From assembly GCA_963772815.1 (NCBI GenBank), contig CAVYYV010000006.1:496001-560000 (forward strand): 64,000 bases of DNA, given 5' to 3'. The position numbers were made by a program, and so were the translations under genes. The notes under the pieces are model-generated. The model was not told the origin of the DNA. It did no database searches and saw only the letters and a list, made by a program, of their open reading frames with translations. The stretch is from DATFFO01 sp963772815 (lineage in GTDB: Bacteria; Actinomycetota; Acidimicrobiia; Spongiisociales; ZC4RG35). Positions 43,478 to 52,741 of the stretch are shown here, piece after piece (positions within the stretch are counted from its first letter, which is position 1; every line of letters begins with the position of its first letter).

Positions 43478-43961
43478 CCGGCTCGCCCGACGGCGAGACG
43501 AGGAACCAGACGTCGTTGAAGCCCTGCCCCTCGATGTCACCCGGGCCGCCGTCACCCGTGTAGTAGTAGAGGGGATGGCCGCCATACTTCACCTGGATGG
43601 CTCCATTGGCTCGCTCGGCGTTACCCAGCAGCGATTGGTCCACACCGGGTCCTGCCGTGGGATCTCCCAGCAGGGGTGGCCAGCGCTCCGCACACGCATC
43701 GACGCATGTCGAGGTGCGCTCGTCGTCGAGGGCGAAAAGATACAGAGACCGGCCCGAGTCATCCACGAGGTAGTCGCCCACGGACCCCGACTCGACGGCC
43801 ACGGACACCGTTTCGAAGGGCGGAACCGTCTCCGGGGAGGTGGTGGCGACGGGAGCGGTCGTGAAAACGACGACGGTCGATGCGGTTGTGGATCCCGCCT
43901 CTGGGGCACAGGCTCCCAGCACGGCGAGCGCAGCCATCACCAACCAATGGGCCCTTCTCAT
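43467..43961 (-). CDS. Exported lipoprotein with secreted COG4315/Lipoprotein_15 repeats
   Basis: From ATG 43961 (MRRAHWLVMAALAVLGAC) the product has a signal peptide with lipobox LGAC, a Thr-rich linker, and then the repeat YLVDDSGRSLYLFALDDERTSTCVDACAERWPPLLGDP and VKYGGHPLYYYTGDGGPGDIEGQGFNDVWFLVSPSG, the usual pair of the secreted-repeat family. The conserved Cys pair may bind metal or haem. Function is unknown; often near redox genes. Confidence 0.82.
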   Translation of the reverse strand: MRRAHWLVMAALAVLGACAPEAGSTTASTVVVFTTAPVATTSPETVPPFETVSVAVESGSVGDYLVDDSGRSLYLFALDDERTSTCVDACAERWPPLLGDPTAGPGVDQSLLGNAERANGAIQVKYGGHPLYYYTGDGGPGDIEGQGFNDVWFLVSPSGEPVTG

Positions 43962-44020
43962 CGCCGCCAGGATACGACGCTCGCGGGCCGTGACTCCGTG
44001 GTGCTTAGTACCCTGGGAGT

Positions 44021-45820
44021 ATGTCCGAATATCGCCCACCTCTCGACGACATCAACTTCACGCTCAACCACGTCGCCGACCTGCCCTCGGTGGCAAAGCT
44101 GAACGGATTTCAGCACCTCGACCGGGACACGACGTCGGGGATTCTCACCGAAGCGGGCCGGTTCTTCTCCGAGGTGGTCGCCCCCCTCAACCGGATCGGG
44201 GACGAGCAGGGGAGCGTCCTCGAAGATGGCTCTGTGCGTACACCCGAAGGGTTCAAGGAGGCCTACGCCAAGTATGTCGAGGCAGGATGGGGGGGAGCCC
44301 ACATCCCCGAAGAGCACGGCGGCGGGGGCCTCCCCTACACGGTGGGGATCGTCATCCAGGAGATGTTCAAGACCGCCAACATGTCTTTTTCGCTGTGCCC
44401 GCTCCTCACCCAGGCGGCGATCGAGGCGTTGATCCAGCACGGCACCGACCGCCAGCGTGCCACCTATCTCGAGAAGCTGGTCACCGGCGAGTGGGCAGGG
44501 ACGATGTGCCTGACGGAGCCCCAGGCCGGGAGCGACGTGGGAGCGCTCAGCACGAAGGCGGTCCGCCAGGACGACGGCTCCTACCGTGTGTCCGGCACAA
44601 AGATTTTCATAACCTGGGGCGACCAGGACCTGACAGACAACATCATCCACCTGGTTCTGGCCCGCACCCCCGACGCCCCACCCGGAACTCGGGGAATCTC
44701 GATGCTCATCGTCCCCAAGTTCCTGGTCAATACGGACGGATCGCTCGGTGAGCTCAATGACCTCAAGATCGTGTCTCTCGAGCACAAGCTGGGCATCCAC
44801 GCCTCTCCAACCTGCGTAATCAGCTTCGGGGACTCGGGCGAAGGGGCAGTCGGCTACCTGATCGGAGAAGAGGAAGCCGGGATGAGGAACATGTTCACGA
44901 TGATGAACACGGCCCGCATAGGGGTGGGAGTCGAGGGTCTGGCCATAACCGAGGCTGCCTACCAGAAAGCCGCCGCCTATGCCCTGGAGCGCAGGCAGGG
45001 ACGCGAGGTCGGTGGCCCGGCAACCGAATCGAGCCTCATAGTCCGCCACCCCGACGTTCGTCGGATGCTGATGACGATGCGGGCGTATCGCGAGGCCCTC
45101 AGGTGCCTGCTCTACATGACCGCTCGACAGGTCGACAAGGAGCGTCACGCCGAGACGGCCGAGATGCGCCAGGCAGCCTCCGAGATGGTGGCCCTGCTCA
45201 CGCCGGTCACCAAGGCCTGGCCCACAGACATCGGCGTAGAGATGGCATCATTGGGTATCCAGGTCCACGGCGGAATGGGCTTCATAGAGGAAACTGGAGC
45301 CGCCCAGTTCCTCCGCGACGCCCGGATCGCCCCCATTTACGAGGGAACCAACGGCATCCAGGCCATCGATCTGGTCACCCGCAAGCTGCCGATGGCGGGC
45401 GGGGACGTGATCAAGCGCCTCGTGGACGAGATCCGTCGGGTGGCCGAGAAGCTCTCCGACGATGACCGGCTGAGCAGATTCGGCTTGCACCTCGAAGACG
45501 GGGCCGAAGCCATCGAGGAGGCATCGGAGTCACTGCTGACCAGGCTGGGCGACGACCCAAACGATGCTCTGGCCGGGGCCACACCTTTCCTTCGGCTGCT
45601 GGGCACGGTCATCGGCGGATGGTTGATGGGCAAGTCGGCCCTGGCCGCCTCGGCCCTCCTGGCCGACGGCGGCGGCGATGCCGACTTCCTCCACGCCAAG
45701 CTGGCGACGGCCCGCTTCTATGGCGAGCAGATCCTTCCCACTGTCATGGGTCTCATCGAGGCGGTAGTAGCCGACTCCGAGCTGCTCTTCGCCATCGACG
45801 ACCAGGCTCTGGCCGGCTGA
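44021..45820 (+). CDS. Acyl-CoA dehydrogenase (FadE5/DmdC-like, long form)
   Basis: The 599-residue protein has an N-terminal acyl-CoA dehydrogenase extension (MSEYRPPLDDINFTLNHVADLP), then MCLTEPQAGSDVGALSTKA (FAD/substrate contact), TKIFITWGDQDL, GMRNMFTMMNTARIGVGVEGLAITEAAY, and the catalytic Glu in APIYEGTNGIQAIDLVTRKLP. A ~130-residue C-terminal extension is typical of the FadE5/3-methylmercaptopropionyl-CoA dehydrogenase subgroup. It oxidises acyl-CoA thioesters using FAD. The SDR and FabF genes follow on the same strand and may form a loose lipid cluster. Confidence 0.92.
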   Translation: MSEYRPPLDDINFTLNHVADLPSVAKLNGFQHLDRDTTSGILTEAGRFFSEVVAPLNRIGDEQGSVLEDGSVRTPEGFKEAYAKYVEAGWGGAHIPEEHGGGGLPYTVGIVIQEMFKTANMSFSLCPLLTQAAIEALIQHGTDRQRATYLEKLVTGEWAGTMCLTEPQAGSDVGALSTKAVRQDDGSYRVSGTKIFITWGDQDLTDNIIHLVLARTPDAPPGTRGISMLIVPKFLVNTDGSLGELNDLKIVSLEHKLGIHASPTCVISFGDSGEGAVGYLIGEEEAGMRNMFTMMNTARIGVGVEGLAITEAAYQKAAAYALERRQGREVGGPATESSLIVRHPDVRRMLMTMRAYREALRCLLYMTARQVDKERHAETAEMRQAASEMVALLTPVTKAWPTDIGVEMASLGIQVHGGMGFIEETGAAQFLRDARIAPIYEGTNGIQAIDLVTRKLPMAGGDVIKRLVDEIRRVAEKLSDDDRLSRFGLHLEDGAEAIEEASESLLTRLGDDPNDALAGATPFLRLLGTVIGGWLMGKSALAASALLADGGGDADFLHAKLATARFYGEQILPTVMGLIEAVVADSELLFAIDDQALAG

Positions 45821-45891
45821 ACGGCGGACGCGCCGGGCAGATCGGATCGGGCGCTGACCGGGGCACGGAGCAGCGGATCTAGCATCGGCGG

Positions 45892-46662
45892 ATGGAACTT
45901 CGTGACAAGGTGATCGTGATTACCGGGGCAGCTCGGGGCATCGGCGAGGCCCTGGCCCGGCGATTCGCAAAGGAGCAGCCCGCCGGGATTCTGATCTCGG
46001 ATCTCGACCTGGAGCCGCTGGAGGCCGTGGCGGCCGACATCGGAGCCGCGGCCTATCAGGCGGACGTGTCCGTCGAGGCCGAGACCGCGGCGATGATCGA
46101 CGCCGCCGAGGACCGGTTCGGACCGGTCGACTTGTTCTGCGCCAACGCCGGGATCGGAATCGCCGGCGACGAGCAGACCCCTGATTCGGAATGGGATCGG
46201 CTGTGGCGCGTCAACGTCATGTCCCATGTGCATGCCGCTCGGCGTCTGGTGCCCGAGTGGAGGGCGCGGGGGGAGGGCTACTTGCTGGCCACGGTCTCAG
46301 CTGCGGGGCTGTTGACCAATCTCCGGGCCGCCCAGTACTCGGTCACCAAGCACGCCGCCCTGGCCTTCGCCGAATGGATCGCCATCACCTACGGTGACGA
46401 GGGGATCGGCGTGTCGGCTCTGTGCCCTCAGGGTGTGCGCACCAGGTTGTTGGATGCAAGCGAAGACTTCCGGACACTGCTCGAACCGATCGCCCTCGAC
46501 CCGGGCGATGTGGCCCAGGCAGTGGTGGAGGGCCTGCGCCAGGAGAGCTTCCTGATACTGCCCCACCCCGAGGTCGAGCAGTACTTCCAGAACAAGGCCA
46601 CCGACTATGACCGCTGGCTGGGAGGGATGCGCAAGCTCCAGCGACGGGTCTTCACCGATTGA
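45892..46662 (+). CDS. Short-chain dehydrogenase/reductase
   Basis: A classical 256-residue SDR: TGAARGIGEALARRFA binds the cofactor, LFCANAGIGIAG, the active-site Ser in LATVSAAGLLTN and YSVTKHAALAFAEW with catalytic Tyr and Lys. Asp in LISDLDLEPLEAVA after the second strand favours NAD(H). The substrate is not predictable. It lies between an acyl-CoA dehydrogenase and FabF on the same strand. Confidence 0.9.
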   Translation: MELRDKVIVITGAARGIGEALARRFAKEQPAGILISDLDLEPLEAVAADIGAAAYQADVSVEAETAAMIDAAEDRFGPVDLFCANAGIGIAGDEQTPDSEWDRLWRVNVMSHVHAARRLVPEWRARGEGYLLATVSAAGLLTNLRAAQYSVTKHAALAFAEWIAITYGDEGIGVSALCPQGVRTRLLDASEDFRTLLEPIALDPGDVAQAVVEGLRQESFLILPHPEVEQYFQNKATDYDRWLGGMRKLQRRVFTD

Positions 46663-46741
46663 GCCTGCCGGAAACCCCGCCTCACGACCAGCCGAAACGG
46701 CCCCTGCCTCACTTCGTCGCCAACTCGGGCAGAATGATGCC

Positions 46742-47908
46742 ATGGAGAGACGGCGCGCAGTAGTGACGGGGGTAGGTGTCGTGGCCGCCCCAGGGGTCGG
46801 TCGCGACACCTTCTGGAAGGGCCTGTCCGAGGACCCGGGCCCCGGGCCCCATGAGGTTCCCGACTGGGACCCCGAGCCACACATCCCCCATCGTGAAGCG
46901 CGGCGATTGGACCGCTTCTCGCAGTTCGCCCTGGTGGCAGCCGACGAGGCTCTGGACCAATCCGGGACCCTGGACGCCGACCCGGACAGGGTGGCGGTCA
47001 GCATCGCCACCGGGATCGGCGGGCTCGCATCCCTGGAAGAGCTGATCAGCAACGCCTATGAGGAGAATCCGCGTGTCTCGCCTCTGTGGATTCCCATGAT
47101 GATGTGCAACGCGGCCGCCGCCGCCGTCTCGATTCGCTACGGATTCGGAGGCCAGGCCACCACGCCCGTCGTCGCCTGCGCGGCGGGAGCCCAGGCGGTG
47201 CTGGATGGGGTGCGTCAGATCGAGTGGGGCTACGCCGATGCGGCTCTGGTGGGCGGGGCAGAAGGGGCGATAAGGCCACCCACGATCGAGGGGTTTGCCG
47301 CCGCCAGGGCGCTGTCGCCCGGACGCACCGCCCGGCCATTCGACCTGGACAGGGACGGCTTCGTGCTGGGCGAGGGAGCGGCCATCCTGGTAATCGAGGA
47401 GAAGCAGCGAGCGCTGAACCGGGGCGCCCCCATCTTGGCCGAGATCCCCGGTGGTGCGTCCACCGCCGACGCCCACCACATCACTGCTCCCCATCCTGAA
47501 GGAGATGGCGCAGAGCGAGCTCTCCGCCGTGCGATGGAGGACGCCGGCCTCGAACCCGCCGATGTCCGCTACATAAACGCCCACGGCACCGGGACCGAGC
47601 TCAACGACCGCACCGAAGGCTCCGTGGTGGCCCGGGTGTTCGGAGACCGCCAGCCTTCCATCTCATCGGTTAAGGGGACCACCGGACACGCCCTCGGGGC
47701 CTCGGGGGCGATAGAGGCAGCGGCTGCCGTGCTGGCCATCATCTATGGCGAGCTCCCGCCCAATGTTGGGATGAAGACCCTGGACCCTGCCATACCCCTC
47801 ACCGACGTGGTCACCGAACGCCGCGCCTGGCAACCCGCCCCCGTCCTGTCCAATTCCTTCGGCTTCGGGGGCCACAACACGGTCCTGGCGATCACCCCGC
47901 CGACCTGA
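46742..47908 (+). CDS. fabF: Beta-ketoacyl-[acyl-carrier-protein] synthase II
   Basis: The condensing enzyme of 388 residues has the triad intact: Cys in VACAAGAQAVLDG, His in NAHGTGTELND and His in SSVKGTTGHALGASG, plus SNSFGFGGHN at the end. It elongates acyl-ACP by malonyl-ACP condensation in fatty-acid synthesis. ATG 46742 (MERRRAVVTGVGVVA) matches family starts; a longer frame from 46607 is not supported. An ACP gene is not adjacent. Confidence 0.93.
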   Translation: MERRRAVVTGVGVVAAPGVGRDTFWKGLSEDPGPGPHEVPDWDPEPHIPHREARRLDRFSQFALVAADEALDQSGTLDADPDRVAVSIATGIGGLASLEELISNAYEENPRVSPLWIPMMMCNAAAAAVSIRYGFGGQATTPVVACAAGAQAVLDGVRQIEWGYADAALVGGAEGAIRPPTIEGFAAARALSPGRTARPFDLDRDGFVLGEGAAILVIEEKQRALNRGAPILAEIPGGASTADAHHITAPHPEGDGAERALRRAMEDAGLEPADVRYINAHGTGTELNDRTEGSVVARVFGDRQPSISSVKGTTGHALGASGAIEAAAAVLAIIYGELPPNVGMKTLDPAIPLTDVVTERRAWQPAPVLSNSFGFGGHNTVLAITPPT

Positions 47909-48104
47909 CCCACCCCACACCGGCAACCGCCTCGCCGCCTTGGGCATTGCTTCCTTGGACGTGGAAATGGGCTTCTCTGCTTCCTTCGACCGCCACCCGT
48001 CGCCATGCGTACGCCGGCGTCCAAGCGCCGGGGAGGGTTTCCGCCTGCGTGCACACAACGGGGAGGGTGTTGGCTTCGGGCAAGGAACGGCGAGTGCCCT
48101 ATGC

Positions 48105-48206
48105 TGGCATCAGGACGCGGGAGCCCGCTGGACCGGGCTGAGAGGGAGCCATCAGGGCTCCGACCGTTCGAACCTGATCCGGGTCATACCGGCGAAGGGA
48201 CTTTTC
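48105..48206 (+). promoter_or_regulatory. TPP riboswitch (THI element)
   Basis: The THI-box core is clear: GGGCTGAGAGGG (48136-48147), GAACCTGATCCGGGTCATACC (about 48170-48190) and GGCGAAGGGA. It begins ~145 bases and ends ~45 bases before the thiB start. TPP binding normally terminates transcription or blocks translation, so thiamine import genes are shut off when the vitamin is plentiful. Confidence 0.93.
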
Positions 48207-48249
48207 GGCCAGCCATCGGCCCGGCGTCACACCCGACGAAGGAAGACTG

Positions 48250-49296
48250 ATGAGCACCGGCCGGACCTCTCTGATCGTGATACTGCTGGCGTTGGTCGCC
48301 ACGGCTTGTTCCGGCGGCGGCACCAGCCGGCCGCCCGACAAGTTGACCCTGGTGTCCCACGACTCGTTCGCCGACGCGGTCACCGACCAGACCTTCGCCG
48401 CCTTCACCGACCAGACCGGCATCAGCATCGAGGTCAAGGCGGCGGGTGATGCCGGGTCGATGGTCAACCAGACAATCCTCACCAAAGACAACCCGTTGGG
48501 CGACGTCCTGTTCGGGATCGATAACACCTTTCTGAGCCGCGGGCTCGACGAGGGCCTGTTCGTGCCCTACCAGCACCAGACTGACGTGAACCTGGTGCCC
48601 GGCCTGGACCTGGACCCCCAACACCGGGTCACTCCGATCGACTACGGAGATGTCTGCGTCAACTATGACATCGGTTGGTTCGACGACAAGGGCCTGGCAC
48701 CGCCCGAGACCCTGGCCGACCTGGCCAAACCCGCCTACTCGGGCATGCTCGTGGTCGAGGACCCAGCTAGCTCCTCGCCCGGCCTGGCCTTCCTGATGGC
48801 GACCATCGATCGTTACGGAAACGACTGGCCCAACTTCTGGCAGTCCCTGGTCGACAACGGGGTGGGCGTCGTGGCCGACTGGGACACCGCCTACTACACA
48901 GACTTCACCCGCTATGGAGGCGACTATCCGTTGGTGGTCTCCTATGCCTCCTCGCCCCCGGCCGAGGTCATGTTCGCCGACCCGCCGGTCGACACCGCGC
49001 CAACCGCCGTGATGACCGACGGCTGCTTCCGTCAAATCGAGTTCGCCGGCATCCTGGCCAACACCGATTACCCCGATGCGGGGGGCCGACTGATCGACTT
49101 CATGCTGTCCGCCGACTTTCAACAGCAGATACCCACCAACTGGTTCGTATTTCCGGCCAACGCCGATGTGGAGCTCCCCCAGGTCTTCGCCCAGAACACC
49201 GTCATCCCCGACCACCCCGCCTCGCTCGACCCCTCCGTAATCGACCAGAATCGTGAAGAGTGGATCAACCAGTGGCATCAGGTGGTCACACCCTGA
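48250..49296 (+). CDS. thiB: Thiamine ABC transporter substrate-binding lipoprotein
   Basis: The 348-residue protein has a signal with lipobox VATAC, then KLTLVSHDSFADAVTDQTFAAFTDQTGISIEVK, AGDAGSMVNQTILTKDNPLGDVLFGIDNTFLSRGLDEGLF, VTPIDYGDVCVNYDIGWF, and YPLVVSYASSPPAEV, typical of ThiB. It captures thiamine outside the membrane for the ThiP permease. It lies directly after a TPP riboswitch and overlaps thiP at the 3' end. Confidence 0.93.
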   Translation: MSTGRTSLIVILLALVATACSGGGTSRPPDKLTLVSHDSFADAVTDQTFAAFTDQTGISIEVKAAGDAGSMVNQTILTKDNPLGDVLFGIDNTFLSRGLDEGLFVPYQHQTDVNLVPGLDLDPQHRVTPIDYGDVCVNYDIGWFDDKGLAPPETLADLAKPAYSGMLVVEDPASSSPGLAFLMATIDRYGNDWPNFWQSLVDNGVGVVADWDTAYYTDFTRYGGDYPLVVSYASSPPAEVMFADPPVDTAPTAVMTDGCFRQIEFAGILANTDYPDAGGRLIDFMLSADFQQQIPTNWFVFPANADVELPQVFAQNTVIPDHPASLDPSVIDQNREEWINQWHQVVTP

Positions 49297-50840
49297 CCTC
49301 GCGCCGCGCCCTGTGGGCGGTGGCGGCGATCCCGATCCTCTTCATCGGGTACCTGTTCGTCTACCCCCTGATCCGGATCTTGTGGCTGGGGGTGTCGGGC
49401 CTCCAGCCGTCCGACTTGGCCGCCAACTCCCGGCTGCTCCAGGTGGCGTGGTTCACGCTGTGGCAGGCGACGGTGTCGACGGTCCTGACCCTGGTGGCTG
49501 CCGCGCCTTTGACCTGGGCCGTGTCGCGTTTCGAGTTCCCGGGTCGGCGTCTGGCGCAGGCTCTGGTGATCGTTCCCTTCGTGCTTCCCACCGTGGTAGT
49601 GGGAACGGCCTTCGCAGCCCTCGGCTGGCGGGACTCCATCTGGGCGATCCTCGCCGCACATGTGTTCTACAACGTGGCTGTGGTGGTACGCACGGTGGGT
49701 GGGCTGTGGTCACGGCTCGACCGTCGGGTCGAGGAGGCGGCTTCGACGCTCGGAGCCTCGCCCTGGCAGGTGTTCCGGCGCGTGACTCTTCCCTTGCTGG
49801 GACCCGCCATCGCCTCGGCGGCTTCGATCGTCTTCCTGTTCACGTTCACCTCCTTCGGGGTGATCCTGATTCTGGGCGGGATTCGCTATGCCACCCTCGA
49901 GGTCGCCATCTATCGCCAGGCCGTGACTCTGTTCAACCTGCCGCTGGCTGCGGTGCTGGCGCTGATACAACTGATCGGGGTCTCGACTGTGCTCGCCATC
50001 TACGCCCGTCGTCAGGAATCGGCTTCTCACCTCGCCCTGGCTTCCGAGCGGAGCACCAGACGTCGCCCCCGCGGGGGAGGCGCAGTGGCGGTTACGGCGG
50101 CACTGGTCGGGACACTCGGAGCCCTCGCCATCCCCCCCGCCGTGCTCGCGGTCCGGGCGCTGTCCAACGCCGGTTTCTCTCGACTGTTCACCCGGGACCC
50201 GGTGGTGGGCCGTCCCGTCTCGTCGGTACCCAATTCGTTGGGCTTCGCCACTGCGGCGACGGTCATCGCCGTGCTGATAGGCATGTGCGCCGCCTATGTC
50301 ATCTCCCAACGCTCCAGTCGGCTCTCGCAGTGGTTCGACGTGGTGTTGATGCTCCCCCTGGGAACCTCCGCCGTCACCATCGGGTTTGGCTTCTTGATCG
50401 CTCTCGGATTCCCGGTCGACCTGCGCGCCACGATCGCCCTGGTGCCGCTGGCCCACGCCCTGGTGGCCATCCCATTCGTGGTCAGGGCCACGGTCCCACT
50501 GCTGCGATCGATCAGCCCTACTCTGCGCGAAGCGGCCGCCACACTCGGTGCCTCCCCCCGGAAGGTCTTCCGCTACGTCGACCTGCCAATAGTGTCTCGA
50601 GCCGCCATGGTGGGTGCGGGCTTCGCCTTCGTGGTGTCGCTGGGTGAGTTCGGGGCCACCTCATTCATCGTGCGCCCCAACACGACCACCATCCCCGTCA
50701 TGATCTTTCGCTTACTCGGCCGTCCCGGCGTGGGCAACTTCGCCGCGGCGCTGGCTCTCGCCACGCTGCTGGGCGCCCTCACTGCCGCGGTGATCCTGGT
50801 CATGGACCGATTCCGACCGGCCGATCTGGGAACCTTCTGA
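49260..50840 (+). CDS. thiP: Thiamine ABC transporter permease
   Basis: The 526-residue permease consists of two homologous halves of six membrane helices each. Both halves carry the EAA-type loop contacting the ATPase: DRRVEEAASTLGASPWQVFRRVTLPLL and SPTLREAAATLGASPRKVFRYVDLPIV. It forms the membrane channel for thiamine uptake. The start GTG 49260 lies inside the end of thiB; GTG 49272 is an alternative. thiQ follows three bases after its stop. Confidence 0.92.
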   Translation: MDQPVASGGHTLTSRRALWAVAAIPILFIGYLFVYPLIRILWLGVSGLQPSDLAANSRLLQVAWFTLWQATVSTVLTLVAAAPLTWAVSRFEFPGRRLAQALVIVPFVLPTVVVGTAFAALGWRDSIWAILAAHVFYNVAVVVRTVGGLWSRLDRRVEEAASTLGASPWQVFRRVTLPLLGPAIASAASIVFLFTFTSFGVILILGGIRYATLEVAIYRQAVTLFNLPLAAVLALIQLIGVSTVLAIYARRQESASHLALASERSTRRRPRGGGAVAVTAALVGTLGALAIPPAVLAVRALSNAGFSRLFTRDPVVGRPVSSVPNSLGFATAATVIAVLIGMCAAYVISQRSSRLSQWFDVVLMLPLGTSAVTIGFGFLIALGFPVDLRATIALVPLAHALVAIPFVVRATVPLLRSISPTLREAAATLGASPRKVFRYVDLPIVSRAAMVGAGFAFVVSLGEFGATSFIVRPNTTTIPVMIFRLLGRPGVGNFAAALALATLLGALTAAVILVMDRFRPADLGTF

Positions 50841-50843
50841 GCC

Positions 50844-51539
50844 GTGCTCGAGATCGAGAACGTCACGGTGCGCTTCGGCGACAAGATCGCAGTCGACCGC
50901 TTCAGCCTTCGGGTGGAAGACGGCGAAAGGGTGGCAGTGCTGGGACCGAGCGGTTCGGGCAAGTCGACTCTGCTTCGGGTAGTGGCCGGGCTCGAGACTC
51001 CGGTCTCGGGGCAGGTCATGTGGGACGGGACCGACCTGGCCGGCACACCTCCCCACCGGAGACGCTTCGGGCTCATGTTCCAGGGATATGCCCTGTTCCC
51101 ACACATGACCGTGCATGACAATGTGGCGTTCGGGCTGCGGATGGCCCAGCGCCCTCGGGAAGAGGTCGAGCGGAGGGCCGCCGAGGTGCTGTCGTGGGTG
51201 GGGATGTCGGAACTGGCCGGGCGCTCGGTCGAGAATCTCTCGGGCGGCGAGCAGCAACGGGTGGCCCTGGCCCGAACTCTGGCGCCCGATCCGCGCATGG
51301 TGATGCTGGACGAACCGTTGGGGGCGCTCGATCGTGCCCTGCGTGAGCGCCTCCTGGTGGAAATGAGGGATCTTCTGGAAGGCACCACGGCGCTGTACGT
51401 CACACACGACCAGGACGAGGCGAGGATCTTCTCGCATCGCATCGCCCTGATGCGGGACGGCCGCCTGATTCAGGTCGGCACCCCGTACGAGCTCCGGTCC
51501 GACCCTTCCGACGACTGGGTGGCCGAGTTCTTCTCCTAG
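50844..51539 (+). CDS. thiQ: Thiamine ABC transporter ATP-binding protein
   Basis: The 231-residue ATPase has Walker A LGPSGSGKSTLLR, Q-loop MFQGYALFPHMTVHDNV, signature NLSGGEQQRVALARTLA, Walker B MVMLDEPLGALD and the H-loop YVTHDQDEA. It drives ThiP. GTG 50844 follows the thiP stop by three bases. The gene converges on ltrA, overlapping its end by four bases. Confidence 0.92.
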   Translation: MLEIENVTVRFGDKIAVDRFSLRVEDGERVAVLGPSGSGKSTLLRVVAGLETPVSGQVMWDGTDLAGTPPHRRRFGLMFQGYALFPHMTVHDNVAFGLRMAQRPREEVERRAAEVLSWVGMSELAGRSVENLSGGEQQRVALARTLAPDPRMVMLDEPLGALDRALRERLLVEMRDLLEGTTALYVTHDQDEARIFSHRIALMRDGRLIQVGTPYELRSDPSDDWVAEFFS

Positions 51540-52741
51540 AGGACGGTGGGGTCTTCGGGCCAAAGCCCCCTCTGCTTCAGCTTGACCCATGTGGAGATGC
51601 CATACCCGATGGGTACGGCCAGGAGAGCCCAAGCGATGGCGAGGCTCCTGCTTTGACCGATGGGCAACGGCCCGGTCGCCAAAGACACACCCGCCATGGT
51701 CACCAGGATCCACATGCCCCTCCCGTACGCCTGGGGGAAGACATGGCGGATCTCGAGGACGGCGATCAGTCCGGCGATGGCGAGGAAGGTCACCGACAGA
51801 GACCCGGCCAGCAGCCAGTGCACCCGGGGCGGGAAATTCATGTCGGCATGGCCCACGGTGCTGAGGATGGCCGCCCCGACCCCGGCCAATCCCGCCACGA
51901 CGAAGAAATGAAGGTGGGCCCAGATTGCTGAGCGCGCCGGGATCGGTCGGAGCCTCGCCACGAAGTCGAAGTAGACCCACCACAGTCCGCAGGCGACCAC
52001 CACCGCCTCGAATCCTGTCACCAGCACCTCGGCATCGATGTGGCGGTTGGCGTTCACACCGTCGATCGCTCCGATGACCACTCCGCCGAGGACGATCATC
52101 ACCAACAGCCCGAAGCGCTCTACGACGGCCGGGCTGAGGCCGCGAGTCCGGAGCCCGGCCGGGTCGGGAATCAACCACCCCACCGAGGTCAGCATGGCGA
52201 TCTCGACCAGGAGGGCGACACCCCACAGCACGAATCGAACCGGTGGGGCAACGGCGACGGATGCCACGAAGAGAGCGACTGAGATCAGGTATCCGAGCGT
52301 GAAGGGGATGGATGCGGGTCTGTGGGCAGGGTCGTGGTGGCCGGTGCGGTACCACATCACGACCAGCACCAGGTGGTTGAGGGCGTAGGAGATGGCGAAT
52401 CCGGGAGCACCGGCACCGGTGGCCGAACCTACGTAGACGGCCATCCCGGCGATGGTGACCATCTGAGCGAAAGTGAAGACGCGGATGCTGATGTCGTTGG
52501 TGCCATGGAGATCGTGATAGAAGGTGCCATTGATCCAGGCACTCCAGACGGGGACGAGCAACAGACCCGTGCGTGCGATTTCCTGGCGCCCCGCGTTGTC
52601 GCTGAGCTGGCGGGAGAGCCGGGCGATCAGCACCACGAAGACCAGGTCGAAGAAGAGCTCCAGGAAGCTGACAGCTCGATCCTCTATCGGCTCCCCCGCC
52701 CTGCGGGGAGGCAGCCACCAGGTGCGGAAGCCCTCACTCAC
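51536..52741 (-). CDS. LtrA-family membrane protein (low temperature requirement protein A)
   Basis: The 401-residue protein has about ten hydrophobic segments and the LtrA hallmark near the N-terminus: DRAVSFLELFFDLVFVVLIARLSRQLSDN, followed by WSAWINGTFYHDLHGTNDISIRVFTFAQM, and an ARSAIWAHLHFFVVAGLAGVGAA region. LtrA was linked to cold growth in Listeria; biochemical function is unknown. Start ATG 52741 overlaps the stop of the following serA fusion gene by 4 bases. Confidence 0.88.
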   Translation of the reverse strand: MSEGFRTWWLPPRRAGEPIEDRAVSFLELFFDLVFVVLIARLSRQLSDNAGRQEIARTGLLLVPVWSAWINGTFYHDLHGTNDISIRVFTFAQMVTIAGMAVYVGSATGAGAPGFAISYALNHLVLVVMWYRTGHHDPAHRPASIPFTLGYLISVALFVASVAVAPPVRFVLWGVALLVEIAMLTSVGWLIPDPAGLRTRGLSPAVVERFGLLVMIVLGGVVIGAIDGVNANRHIDAEVLVTGFEAVVVACGLWWVYFDFVARLRPIPARSAIWAHLHFFVVAGLAGVGAAILSTVGHADMNFPPRVHWLLAGSLSVTFLAIAGLIAVLEIRHVFPQAYGRGMWILVTMAGVSLATGPLPIGQSRSLAIAWALLAVPIGYGISTWVKLKQRGLWPEDPTVL

